Source: Blastopirellula sp. J2-11 (GTDB taxonomy: Bacteria; Planctomycetota; Planctomycetia; Pirellulales; Pirellulaceae). From it: a stretch of 64,000 bases of DNA. The notes below the pieces were generated by a model. The model was not told the DNA's origin and ran no database searches. It was given only the letters and a program-made list of their open reading frames with translations. The translations under genes were made by a program, and so were the position numbers. Position 1 is the first letter of the stretch. Every line of letters begins with the position of its first letter. This document shows, piece by piece, positions 1-8,870 of the stretch. The stretch lies in contig NZ_CP097384.1 of assembly GCF_024584705.1 (NCBI RefSeq), positions 4,898,001 to 4,962,000 of the forward strand. The letters are read 5' to 3'.

Positions 1-1
1 G

Positions 2-466
2 GTCAGTCCGAAACCGAAACTCTTGAAAGAAGAACGTCGCGAACATGTTCAACTGTTCAACCTGATCGGCGATCCCTTGCTGCGATTGCCGCGCGTCGAG
101 TCAGCCCAGATTGAATCGCCCGCCGAAGCCCAAGCCGGCGAAACCTTGTTGGTCAGCGGCGTTTCGCCGGTAGCCGGTAAAGGACGGCTCGAAATCGTCT
201 GCCGCCGCGATCTGCTGACTTTTGCGCCAGAAGCGCGGACCGACTACGAAGCCAGCCTGCCCGACTTTCCCAATATTTACCGTCAGGCCAACGATCGACG
301 CTGGCATAGCCTAGATCTTGATCTGCCGGCAGGTCCCTTCCAAGCCGAGATTCCACTGCCGGCCCATTGCTCTGGCGAATGCCATGTACGCCTCTTTGTC
401 GAAGGCGCCGAGATGTGCGCCCTAGGATCGTGCGACGTGGCCGTTTCTCCTGCCGAGAGCGAATAG
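2..466 (+). CDS. C-terminal part of a large protein, probably gingipain-like (peptidase C25) secreted protein; 5' end outside window
   Basis: The reading frame is open from base 2 to a TAG at 464-466, so only the last ~154 residues are present; a TTG at 23 would give a start but has no ribosome binding site and the frame continues upstream. The segment around residue 20 (LFNLIGDPLLRL) resembles the end of the catalytic region of C25 cysteine peptidases found in planctomycetes, where a 'xxNxxGDPxLR' string precedes a beta-rich tail. The rest looks like an Ig-like beta domain (alternating short hydrophobic strands, SGVSP, RLFVEGAE). Family assignment rests on that one motif and is tentative. 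No catalytic Cys/His is visible because that part lies outside the window. The next gene starts 245 bases downstream on the same strand. Confidence 0.5.
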   Translation, partial: VSPKPKLLKEERREHVQLFNLIGDPLLRLPRVESAQIESPAEAQAGETLLVSGVSPVAGKGRLEIVCRRDLLTFAPEARTDYEASLPDFPNIYRQANDRRWHSLDLDLPAGPFQAEIPLPAHCSGECHVRLFVEGAEMCALGSCDVAVSPAESE

Positions 467-711
467 CACTAGCCGTAAGTCGTTACTTTGGCTTATCCTG
501 CGCAGATTGAGCAGGATGGCGAACGGTTCTGCGGGGCATCTCGCATTTCCCGATGGATGGAACAGATCGCCATTTCGAGTAAACAGAGGATCGATACTCC
601 CCGCTGGGGATGTTATAATCGCGTTGACTCCATTCCCTTCTGATTTGGTGGGTTCCGCACTCACCCCCACCTTCGATTTCGAATTTCCTTCCTTGCCCGT
701 CAGGTATCGGC

Positions 712-3700
712 ATGAGACTTTTCTCAGCGAACTCTCCCTGTTCATGGATGATTCTCGGCGTCATGATTTCGTTGAGCTGGATACATTCCAGCCGAGCGGA
801 GGAAGAGGTCGATTTTGGCGCCGATATCCGGCCGCTCCTGTCGAACAATTGCTACGCTTGCCATGGCCCTGACGAAGAACATCGCAGCGGCGGGTTCCGT
901 CTTGATCTGGAGGGCAGCGCCTATGGAGAAGCCGACTCTGGCGAACATCCGATCGTTCCCGGCGATGTCGACGCTAGCGAAATCATGGCGCGAATCCTCA
1001 GTACCGATCCTGATGTGCAAATGCCGCCGCCTGACTCGAACAAGTCGCTGAAGCCGGCGGAGATCGCCAAGATTCGCCAGTGGGTCGCCGACGGCGCCAA
1101 GTATGAACTTCACTGGTCATTCCAACCGCTCACCAAGCCAGAACCGCCGACTGTCAAGCAAACCGACTGGCCGACCAATTCGATCGATTCGTTTGTACTC
1201 GCGAAGCTCGAAAAGCTGGGGCTATCTCCAACCGATTCCGCCAGCAAAGAACGACTGATCCGCCGCGTCACGTTTGATCTGACCGGGTTGCCGCCGACGC
1301 TGAACGAGGTCGACGCGTTTTTGGCGGACGAATCTCCCGACGCCTACGAGAAAGTGGTCGATCGCTTGCTCGCTTCTCCCCACTACGGAGAGCATATGGC
1401 TCGCTTTTGGTTAGACGCCGCTCGCTTTGGCGATACGCATGGCCTGCATCTCGATAACTATCGCGAGATGTGGCTATATCGCGATTGGGTCATTCAAGCA
1501 TTCAACAACAACCAACCGTTTGACCAATTCACCATCGAACAACTTGCTGGCGATTTGCTCGAAAATCCGACCGAAGACCAGAAGATCGCGAGCGGTTTTA
1601 ATCGTTGCCATGTGACGACCAACGAAGGGGGATCGATCAAACAAGAGGTCGAGACTCGCAACGTGATTGATCGCGTCACGACAACCGGCACCGTATTCAT
1701 GGGGCTGACATTTGAGTGTACTCGTTGTCACGATCACAAATACGATCCGCTGACGATGAACGACTTCTACTCGATGTACGCGTTCTTCAACAGCTTTGAC
1801 TACAACCCTATGGACGGCAACGTCAAGGATCACGCGCCGACGATCCGCATGGTTCCGTCCGACGATCAACAACAGATCGCCAAGTTGCAGCAAGAAATCG
1901 AGCAGACGAAAACCAAGATCAGCGAGCAACTAGCCGCTATCGAGTACACAGAACCAGATGCGGCGACGCCCACCGAGGATGAGCCGGCGGTGGATGTTGT
2001 CTGGATTGACGACGACACTCCCCCCGGCGCTAAGTTGCATGGCAATCTCTATCCCTGGCAGTGGGTTGAAGCGCCGGAGCCTGTCTTCGCTGGCAAACGT
2101 TCGTCCAAACGGACGAGCAAGGAACTCGATCAGCACTACTTTACCGAAGCGACCGAGCCGCTGACCATTTACGAAGACGATGTGCTGTTTACCTATGTCT
2201 ATCTCGATCCGGCCGATCCGCCGAAAGAGATCATGCTGCAATGGAACAACGGCAATTGGAACTTTCGCGCCTATTGGGGCGAAAACCTGATTCCCTTTGG
2301 TTCGGACGGCACGACCTCGCGGCAGCATCAGGGAGATCTTCCCGCGCTCGGCGAATGGGTTCGCCTGGAAATTCCGGTTAGCGCTATCGAGCTGAAGCCG
2401 GGTGAAAAGATCAACGGCTGGGCGTTTACGCAATGGGGCGGAACCGTCTACTGGGACCAATCCGGCGTCGCGACGCGGGAAGGTCGCCCGCGCGTCTATC
2501 GTTCGTTGGCCCAGTGGTCAACCGAACTGGCGGCAAAGAAAAAGCCGACCGAACCGAAAAAAATCGTCGCGATCGCGAAAAAGGAAGCCGAGAAGCGGAG
2601 CGAAGCGGAACAAACGCAACTGCAGCGTTATTTTGTGGAGCATGTATTTGCCGACACGCGTGAAATCTTCACTCCGCTTCAACAAACAATCGCCGCCAAT
2701 GAAAAAACGATCGCCGACATGACCAATGCGTCGCCGACGACGTTGATCTCGAAAGAGAAGGACAAGCCGGTCACCGCCTACATTTTGGAACGCGGAGAAT
2801 ACGATCAACAGGGAGAGGAAATCGGACGCGCCACTCCCGGGATGTTACCGCCGATGCCGGCAGACGCGCCCCTCAATCGATTGGGTTTGGCGCGGTGGCT
2901 GGTCAATCCAGAACATCCGCTGACAGCTCGCGTCACGGTGAATCGACTTTGGCAACATGCGTTTGGAACCGGCCTGGTGAAAACCGCCGAAGACTTCGGG
3001 CTGCAAGGAGATCCGCCGAGTCATCCCCAATTGCTCGATTGGCTGGCCTCCCAGTTCATCGCCGATGGTTGGGACGTCAAAACGATGATGAAACGCATCG
3101 TCCTTTCGTCGACCTACCGTCAGTCGTCCAAGATGACGCCGGAAGCAATCGCTCGTGACCCCAACAATCGTCTCCTCGCGCGGGGACCTCGATTTCGTCT
3201 TGACGCCGAAATGATTCGGGATCAAGCGTTGGCGGTCAGCGGTTTGCTGGTCGATCAGATCGGCGGTCCCAGCGTCAAACCTCCGCAGCCGGCGGGTCTC
3301 TGGAAGTCGGTCGGTTACAGCGGCAGCAATACGGTCCAATTTAAAGCGGACGAAGGGCACGCAAAGGTGCATCGCCGCACGCTTTATACGTTCGTCAAAC
3401 GAACCTCGCCGCCGCCGCAAATGAGCACGCTCGACGCGCCGTCACGCGAATCCTGCACGGTCCGTCGTGAGCGAACCAATACGCCGCTCCAGGCGCTGAT
3501 GTTGATGAACGACCCTCAGTTTGTCGAAACGGCTCGCGCTTTGGCGATACGAACCAGGAAAGAAGGGGGCGAAACGCCCCAAGCGCAGGCCGCATTCTTG
3601 CTTCGCTTATGCATGAGTCGAAATCCCCACGAGCAGGAAATCGCAGAAATCGTGCAGTTAGTCAGCGCTGCACAAGCGCACTTCGCCGCCGAACCGAAAG

Positions 3701-3837
3701 CGGCCGAAGCGCTGCTTAACGTCGGTGAAATCCCGCCTGACGCCAGCATCGACGTCGCCGAAAATGCCGAAGCAGCGGCCTGGACGTTGGCCGCCAATCT
3801 GGTGCTGAATCTCGACGAAGTGATTACCAAAAACTAA
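712..3837 (+). CDS. Planctomycete cytochrome-type protein, PSCyt1-DUF1549-DUF1553
   Basis: 1041 residues with a signal-like N terminus (hydrophobic residues 12-24, cleavage possible near SSRA). The first domain holds a haem-binding CYACH motif at residues 47-51 (PSCyt1). DUF1549 follows (about 150-360) and includes a second CxxCH, CTRCH, at 336-340. A spacer with a coiled coil and a beta-sandwich-like insert occupies about 390-620, and DUF1553 covers about 720-1000 (NRLWQHAFGTGLV; RRTLYTFVKRTSPPPQM; RERTNTPLQALMLMNDPQF). Such proteins are nearly always encoded next to a DUF1501 protein, as here 48 bases downstream. The pair is thought to be a periplasmic c-type cytochrome plus partner, with an unproven role in polysaccharide or sulfate-ester breakdown. 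A TATAAT lies at 614-619, but no good -35 box is placed upstream of it. Domain calls are firm; the biochemical role is not known. Confidence 0.92.
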   Translation: MRLFSANSPCSWMILGVMISLSWIHSSRAEEEVDFGADIRPLLSNNCYACHGPDEEHRSGGFRLDLEGSAYGEADSGEHPIVPGDVDASEIMARILSTDPDVQMPPPDSNKSLKPAEIAKIRQWVADGAKYELHWSFQPLTKPEPPTVKQTDWPTNSIDSFVLAKLEKLGLSPTDSASKERLIRRVTFDLTGLPPTLNEVDAFLADESPDAYEKVVDRLLASPHYGEHMARFWLDAARFGDTHGLHLDNYREMWLYRDWVIQAFNNNQPFDQFTIEQLAGDLLENPTEDQKIASGFNRCHVTTNEGGSIKQEVETRNVIDRVTTTGTVFMGLTFECTRCHDHKYDPLTMNDFYSMYAFFNSFDYNPMDGNVKDHAPTIRMVPSDDQQQIAKLQQEIEQTKTKISEQLAAIEYTEPDAATPTEDEPAVDVVWIDDDTPPGAKLHGNLYPWQWVEAPEPVFAGKRSSKRTSKELDQHYFTEATEPLTIYEDDVLFTYVYLDPADPPKEIMLQWNNGNWNFRAYWGENLIPFGSDGTTSRQHQGDLPALGEWVRLEIPVSAIELKPGEKINGWAFTQWGGTVYWDQSGVATREGRPRVYRSLAQWSTELAAKKKPTEPKKIVAIAKKEAEKRSEAEQTQLQRYFVEHVFADTREIFTPLQQTIAANEKTIADMTNASPTTLISKEKDKPVTAYILERGEYDQQGEEIGRATPGMLPPMPADAPLNRLGLARWLVNPEHPLTARVTVNRLWQHAFGTGLVKTAEDFGLQGDPPSHPQLLDWLASQFIADGWDVKTMMKRIVLSSTYRQSSKMTPEAIARDPNNRLLARGPRFRLDAEMIRDQALAVSGLLVDQIGGPSVKPPQPAGLWKSVGYSGSNTVQFKADEGHAKVHRRTLYTFVKRTSPPPQMSTLDAPSRESCTVRRERTNTPLQALMLMNDPQFVETARALAIRTRKEGGETPQAQAAFLLRLCMSRNPHEQEIAEIVQLVSAAQAHFAAEPKAAEALLNVGEIPPDASIDVAENAEAAAWTLAANLVLNLDEVITKN

Positions 3838-3885
3838 GCTCTCCATCGCCGAACCACCCACGGCTCTCACAAGGAACGTCGAATC

Positions 3886-5343
3886 ATGGATCCTCGCCAA
3901 GAATACGGTCTGGCGCTATCGCGCCGCCATTTCTTCAAACTCGGCGGACTCGGTCTCGGAACGGCGGCGCTCAGTTCGATGCTCCCCGAGCGCGCTGGCG
4001 CTGCTCCCCTTTCGACATCCGGAGGGCTACCCTCGATTCCTCATTTTGCTCCCAAGGCGAAACGCGCGATCTATCTGTTCATGGCCGGCGCGCCAAGTCA
4101 GATGGACATGCTCGACTACAAGCCGAAGATGAAAGACTGGTACGACAAAGATCTGCCAGAATCAATCCGCGCGGGACAGCGTTTGACGACGATGACATCC
4201 GGTCAAACGCGTTTTCCCATTGCGCCCTCAAAATTCAAGTTCGCGCAACATGGCCAGTCAGGCGGGTGGTTCAGCGAATTGCTCCCCCACACCGCGAAGA
4301 TGGCGGACGACATCGCCGTGGTTCGCTCGGTCAATACCGAAGCGATCAACCATGACCCAGCGATCACCTATATTTGCACCGGCAATCAGTTGCCGGGTCG
4401 CGCCAGTCTCGGCGCGTGGCTCAGCTACGGCTTGGGATCCGAGAACAAAGACCTGCCGTCGTTCGTCGTGATGACCCCTAACTGGACCGGCCGCCAACAA
4501 GCCCAGGCCCTTTACAATCGGCTATGGGGCTCTGGCTTTTTGCCAAGTAAATACCAAGGGGTCGCACTCCGCAGTCAGGGTGATCCGATTCTGTTTCTCT
4601 CGAACCCCGACGGCGTTGGCGGCGATCTGCGCCGTCGCATGCTTGATTCGCTGGGGCGCATGAATCAACAAGCGTTCGCCGAAATCGGTGATCCCGAAAC
4701 CCAGTCCCGTATCGCGCAATACGAGATGGCGTTCCGGATGCAAACGTCAGTGCCGGAATTGACCGATCTCCGCGACGAGACGCAGCAAGTTCTAGATATG
4801 TACGGCCCGGAAGCGAGTACGCCTGGGACGTTTGCGTCGAGTTGCTTAATGGCTCGTCGAATGATCGAACGGGATGTTCGCTTCGTGCAAATCTTCCACC
4901 GCGGCTGGGATCAACACGGCAATATCGCCGGCGATCTGCCCAATCAATGCCGCGATATCGATCAGCCTGCTTGGGCGCTGATTCAAGATTTGAAACAACG
5001 CGGCCTGCTAGACGATACGCTGGTGGTCTGGGGTGGTGAGTTTGGTCGCACCGTCTATTGCCAGGGAGGTTTGTCCCAAGAAAACTATGGTCGTGACCAT
5101 CATCCGCGCTGTTTCAGCATTTGGATGGCTGGCGGCGGAATCAAGCCGGGGGTCGTTTACGGCGAAACGGATGATTTCGGCTACAACATCACCAAAGACC
5201 CGGTGCACATTCATGATTTGAATGCGACAATTTTGCATTGCCTGGGGATCGATCACCGCAAGTTGTCGGTGCAATTCCAAGGTCTCGATATGCGACTGAC
5301 CGGCGTTGAAGAACATCAGGCCGTCCGCGATCTTTTGATCTAG
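3886..5343 (+). CDS. DUF1501 (sulfatase-like fold) protein with Tat signal
   Basis: 485 residues. The N terminus has a twin-arginine motif (SRRHFFK at 12-18) followed by a glycine/alanine-rich hydrophobic stretch and an Ala-x-Ala site near residue 39, so export in folded form by the Tat pathway is likely. The rest matches DUF1501, a family related to alkaline phosphatase/sulfatase folds: [16 protein letters not shown] near the start, [10 protein letters not shown] about residue 345 and WGGEFGRT about residue 385. RBS AAGGA sits 10 bases before ATG. It is the standard partner of the DUF1549/DUF1553 protein encoded just upstream and probably shares its mRNA. A hairpin with a T-run overlaps the stop codon, so the two-gene operon ends here. 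The catalytic activity of the family is not established. Confidence 0.92.
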   Translation: MDPRQEYGLALSRRHFFKLGGLGLGTAALSSMLPERAGAAPLSTSGGLPSIPHFAPKAKRAIYLFMAGAPSQMDMLDYKPKMKDWYDKDLPESIRAGQRLTTMTSGQTRFPIAPSKFKFAQHGQSGGWFSELLPHTAKMADDIAVVRSVNTEAINHDPAITYICTGNQLPGRASLGAWLSYGLGSENKDLPSFVVMTPNWTGRQQAQALYNRLWGSGFLPSKYQGVALRSQGDPILFLSNPDGVGGDLRRRMLDSLGRMNQQAFAEIGDPETQSRIAQYEMAFRMQTSVPELTDLRDETQQVLDMYGPEASTPGTFASSCLMARRMIERDVRFVQIFHRGWDQHGNIAGDLPNQCRDIDQPAWALIQDLKQRGLLDDTLVVWGGEFGRTVYCQGGLSQENYGRDHHPRCFSIWMAGGGIKPGVVYGETDDFGYNITKDPVHIHDLNATILHCLGIDHRKLSVQFQGLDMRLTGVEEHQAVRDLLI

Positions 5344-5368
5344 AGCTCGATTGCTCTAGTCGTTTTTT
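5340..5368 (+). terminator. Intrinsic terminator of the DUF1549/DUF1501 operon
   Basis: A 7-bp stem (CTAGAGC / GCTCTAG) with a 6-base loop is followed by TCG and six T. The left arm contains the TAG stop codon of the DUF1501 gene. Confidence 0.7.
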
Positions 5369-5524
5369 ACACGGGGATCGGCGTGTTCGTCTCGCTGATC
5401 CCTGCCGTCGACGCGCCGCTTCGTTCGCTTCCCCGCCCGATGTGCCCACGGAAAAGAGGGGAGAGAAACAAACGTCGCCACGTACTTTGCGCCGACGGCG
5501 ACCTCTCGCGCCACGGCAGTTCAA

Positions 5525-6664
5525 CTACGGTTTTTGGCTAACGAAAATCGGTTCCTTCACTTCTTGGTGCTCCACGATCAACTGATTGGCTCGCGTCTGC
5601 ACGTCTAAGCCGTTCGTCTTGCTGACCAACTGCTCGATTTCACGATGGCTATTGGCCAATTGTCGCACGGCTGGCTCCAGCAGCATGATTTCGGCCAGGC
5701 CGTTGCGAATCCCAACGCTCGTGGCTACCACCGCTGACAACGAGTGGTTCAGTCCCTGGATCGTTTCCACATTGTCGACCAAACCACCGATCGACTCTCG
5801 CAACGTCGCGACATCTTGATGAATCGCGTCGATCTGTTGCAGATTCGCCTGAGTTGTCGCCAAACGTGGAGACTGCGAATTCAAGTACTCGCAAACCCAA
5901 ACCATTTCGTCGAGAGCAGACAAAGCGCGTCCTGAATTACGACGATTGTCAACGAGCGCCCCTTGCAGTTCGGCCGATTGAGCCGCGACTTCCGCAGCCA
6001 AGTTGAGCGCCGTTTGGGCGGACGTGATATCCTCCCCCAGTTGCACTTGCTTGTCTAAGACCGTTGCGACGCGATCGACTGTCAGCTCATTTTCTTCGAG
6101 CGAACCGGCGATCTGCTGCATCTTCGCCTGGTTTTTGGCGAGCGAGTCGAGCGAACGTTTCGCTGAGTCATGCGCCGTAGCAAGATCGATCAGTTGGTAC
6201 TGCACGCCTTTTTGCTGATCGAGCGCCGCCGCCAATTCGCTGGCCAGACATTGCTGATTCACAATTTGCATTTGCAGTTCTTCCATGCGAGCCAACACGG
6301 CCTTGGCGTCATCAATCCGTGACGCGGCCATTTCGACCTTGGCGAGCGTATGTTCCAGTTCGCCGGCCAACAATTGGTTTTCAGCCAGCGACGTTCGCTG
6401 GCGGCGAAGTTGACCAAGCAAAGAGTTCGTCTTTAGCGCATCGTCCGCGTATCCGGTCATTAGCTGGATATCTTGACGAGACGCGGCGAGTTCCGACTTC
6501 AGCGAAGCGAGCTCGCGATGGAAGTCTTGTTGCGCGAAGAACATTCCCCCGGCTGCTCCGGCGGCGATGCCCAGCAAGACCAGGGCGAACGTGACGAATC
6601 CAGATCGCTCCTCGTTAGAAGCGTAAAGATCGTTGGAATCGTGATATTTCGAACGTGATGACAT
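5525..6664 (-). CDS. Membrane-anchored coiled-coil protein, unknown function
   Basis: 379 residues from the ATG at 6664, chosen because a GGAGG lies 7 bases upstream; the frame is open for 16 more codons but without a binding site. One transmembrane helix (about 22-42, FALVLLGIAAGAAGGMFFAQ) follows a short polar N terminus. The remainder is almost wholly helical with heptad-like Leu/Ala/Gln patterning and few Pro or Gly, which predicts a long coiled coil outside the cytoplasm or in the periplasm. There is no recognisable enzymatic domain. Layout resembles stalk or spacer proteins, or methyl-accepting-protein-like helical bundles without a signalling hairpin. It is convergent with the DUF1501 gene and divergent from slyD. 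I do not recognise the family. Confidence 0.8.
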   Translation of the reverse strand: MSSRSKYHDSNDLYASNEERSGFVTFALVLLGIAAGAAGGMFFAQQDFHRELASLKSELAASRQDIQLMTGYADDALKTNSLLGQLRRQRTSLAENQLLAGELEHTLAKVEMAASRIDDAKAVLARMEELQMQIVNQQCLASELAAALDQQKGVQYQLIDLATAHDSAKRSLDSLAKNQAKMQQIAGSLEENELTVDRVATVLDKQVQLGEDITSAQTALNLAAEVAAQSAELQGALVDNRRNSGRALSALDEMVWVCEYLNSQSPRLATTQANLQQIDAIHQDVATLRESIGGLVDNVETIQGLNHSLSAVVATSVGIRNGLAEIMLLEPAVRQLANSHREIEQLVSKTNGLDVQTRANQLIVEHQEVKEPIFVSQKP

Positions 6665-6921
6665 AGATTTCCTCCGTGGCGAAATTGCGTCCTCTTTCCG
6701 TGTTAGCCGCACTTACCTTATCGATTCGCCCACCGCAAACAGAAAAGGGAAGTGCTGGCGTTTCCCCAATCTTTTCCCAAGCCCCCAGGAACAGCCTGTA
6801 AAACCGACATATCACGCAACCGGTCTCAAGAGGCAATTAAGTTTTCCCTTACTTTTGCAACTAGCTTGAAGGCTCTTCGGAACTTAGACTACAGGCAATC
6901 TTTCTCTACTAGGGCTGCACG

Positions 6922-7386
6922 ATGAAAATTGGAAAAAACACGGTCGTCACCATCGACTACACGTTGAAGGATGCCGAAGGCGAGATCATTGACACCTCCA
7001 GCGGAGCCGAGCCGCTCGTCTATCTGCACGGCATCGGCGCATTGATCGCTGGGATGGAGTCTGCGCTCGACGGCAAGTCTCCTGGGGACGAATTCCAGAT
7101 CGTCATTACGCCTGAGCAAGGCTATGGCGAATATGACGAAGAAGACGTCATGGAGATCGACCTTGCCGCCTTTGAGGATCCCAGCCAGGTGCAAGTCGGC
7201 ATGGAGCTGGTCCTGGAAACGGAAGACGAAGGCGAGTTCGCCGCGGTCGTGACCGAAGTCGGCGAAGAAGCGGCGATCGTCGATCGCAATCACCCGCTGG
7301 CCGGCATGACGCTGCACTTTGAAGTCGCAGTCCGCGCAGTCCGCAAAGCGACGCCCGAAGAGATCGATCACGGTCACGCCCACTAA
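6922..7386 (+). CDS. slyD: FKBP-type peptidyl-prolyl cis-trans isomerase, SlyD-like
   Basis: 154 residues. The N-terminal FKBP half has VTIDYTLKDAEGEIIDTS and the LHGIGALIAGMESALDG segment; the middle, from about residue 70 to 125, is the insert-in-flap chaperone domain typical of SlyD (PEQGYGEYDEEDVMEID and NHPLAGMTLHFEV). The C terminus ends in a short His-rich tail (DHGHAH), much shorter than the metal-binding tail of E. coli SlyD, so nickel storage is probably reduced or absent. The protein is cytoplasmic, with a folding and isomerase role. It is divergent from the coiled-coil gene and convergent with uvrC, 31 bases away. Confidence 0.9.
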   Translation: MKIGKNTVVTIDYTLKDAEGEIIDTSSGAEPLVYLHGIGALIAGMESALDGKSPGDEFQIVITPEQGYGEYDEEDVMEIDLAAFEDPSQVQVGMELVLETEDEGEFAAVVTEVGEEAAIVDRNHPLAGMTLHFEVAVRAVRKATPEEIDHGHAH

Positions 7387-7417
7387 AGGGGCGTGGTCCG
7401 ATCGGACTAATTGATCG

Positions 7418-8794
7418 TTATTCGCCGAACGTATTCTTCTTCCGCAAGATATGGTGGTAATGCTGCGCAAAGCGGTGCGCTTCATCGCGCACATACTGCA
7501 ATAGCCGCAGCGCGTAAGCATGCCGACTCAGTCTTAGCGGTTCCGACTCGCCAGGGCGGAAGATCTCTTCGTCCTTCTTGGCTAACGATACCAATGTCGG
7601 CGGTTCGATCTGCAAGTCGCGAAACGCCGCCAGCGCCGCGTTCAATTGCCCTTTGCCGCCATCGATTAGCAGCACATCCGGAAAGACTTCGCCGTCGGCG
7701 TGCAGCTTTTTGAAGCGACGCGCGACCACTTCATGAATGCTGCGAAAGTCGTCGATTCCTTTCACTCCTTGGATCTTATAGCGACGATAGCCCGGCTTGA
7801 ACGGCAATCCGTCCAAAAACTGCACCAAGCTCGCAACCGTTTCGCCTCCCTGCAAATGGGCGATGTCGACTCCTTCGATCGACCGCGGCGTCGTCGACAA
7901 TTGCAGCACTTTGCGCAGCCCGGCTAATCCCTTTTTGGGATCAATGTAAAACACCTCCGGCTGCGCGTGCGTTTCCAGTTCGCCCCGTTCGTCCAGTCGC
8001 TCAAGCATATCGATCTCGTCGCGCAGCTTCGCCGCTTTTTCAAACTGCAACTCCTTCGACGCTTCCAGCATCTCTTCGCGCAGCTGTTTCAACAGACGAT
8101 CTCGGTTCCCTTCCAAAAACATCTGCAGGCGACGAATGTCTTTGCGGTACTCTTCTTTCGAGATCCGCAAGTTGCAAGGCGCCGTGCATTGATCGATGCT
8201 CGCCAACAAGCAAGGGCGAAACCACCGCCAACGCTCGTCGTTCTCGTCAATGTCGAGACTGCAGGTCCGAAACTTGAAAATCCGCTGCAGCACCTGGATC
8301 GCGCCCCGCAGCGCCCCCGCATTGGCGAACGGCCCGTAAAGTTTGGCGTTCTTTTCTTGCGGTTCGCGGGTGAATTCGACCCGCGGGAAATCTTCCCGCT
8401 GCGAAATCATCAAATAGGGGAACGACTTGTCGTCTTTGAGGTCTTTGTTGAACTTGGGCTGGATATCTTTGACCAACCGCGATTCCATCAGCAGCGCATC
8501 GACTTCGCTATCGGTCTCCACAAAGTCGGCGTCGGCGATTTCTTTCACCCAATAGCCGGTACGCACGTCCACCGCCGCTTCCGCGTTGAAATAGCTGCTG
8601 GCTCGGCTGCGTAAGTTTTTCGCTTTGCCTACATAGATCACTCGGCCTTGGCTATCTTTCATCAGATAGACGCCCGGCGTGGTCGGAAATTTTCGCACCT
8701 TATCGGCCGCTAGCACAAACGGGACATGCTCTTGCGGCTTCCCCTCGGTCGAGTGGCTTTCGGGCTCGGCAGGCGTTTCGGCAGGTTCAGTCAT
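7418..8794 (-). CDS. uvrC: Excinuclease ABC subunit C-like, lacking the C-terminal HhH domain
   Basis: 458 residues from ATG 8794 (a GTG two codons earlier is also possible). Domains in order: GIY-YIG nuclease at about 36-115 (PGVYLMKDSQGRVIYVGKAK), a cysteine-containing middle region, a UVR motif for UvrB contact (FEKAAKLRDEIDMLE) at about 255-270, then the RNase H-like 5' nuclease domain with EGVDIAHLQGGE, LLIDGGKGQL and RDEAHRFA supplying the usual Asp/Asp/His residues. Typical UvrC is about 600 residues and ends in a tandem helix-hairpin-helix domain. Here the protein stops about 15 residues after the catalytic His, so that DNA-binding part is missing. The stop is clean, with no in-frame continuation of homology seen downstream. 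Both nuclease centres look intact. See findings for the hairpin directly upstream of its start. Confidence 0.9.
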   Translation of the reverse strand: MTEPAETPAEPESHSTEGKPQEHVPFVLAADKVRKFPTTPGVYLMKDSQGRVIYVGKAKNLRSRASSYFNAEAAVDVRTGYWVKEIADADFVETDSEVDALLMESRLVKDIQPKFNKDLKDDKSFPYLMISQREDFPRVEFTREPQEKNAKLYGPFANAGALRGAIQVLQRIFKFRTCSLDIDENDERWRWFRPCLLASIDQCTAPCNLRISKEEYRKDIRRLQMFLEGNRDRLLKQLREEMLEASKELQFEKAAKLRDEIDMLERLDERGELETHAQPEVFYIDPKKGLAGLRKVLQLSTTPRSIEGVDIAHLQGGETVASLVQFLDGLPFKPGYRRYKIQGVKGIDDFRSIHEVVARRFKKLHADGEVFPDVLLIDGGKGQLNAALAAFRDLQIEPPTLVSLAKKDEEIFRPGESEPLRLSRHAYALRLLQYVRDEAHRFAQHYHHILRKKNTFGE

Positions 8795-8800
8795 GCGCAC

Positions 8801-8832
8801 AAAAAATGAGGGAGAAAAAGTTCTCCCTCATT
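8801..8832 (-). terminator. Strong hairpin plus T-run between phosphohexomutase gene and uvrC
   Basis: On the minus strand a perfect 12-bp stem (AATGAGGGAGAA / TTCTCCCTCATT) with a 4-base loop is followed by six T. It is placed as the terminator of the mutase gene, whose stop is 38 bases upstream, yet it ends 6 bases before the uvrC ATG. It therefore leaves no room for a promoter or a normal ribosome binding site for uvrC and may act as an attenuator. Confidence 0.75.
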
Positions 8833-8870
8833 GTAGAGCGTCGCTCGAAATCGGGCAGGGGCAGCTTCGC

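Noticed and set aside
7967-8614. 215-residue frame antisense to uvrC
   Set aside because: It mirrors conserved UvrC codons and has no binding site or recognisable domain.
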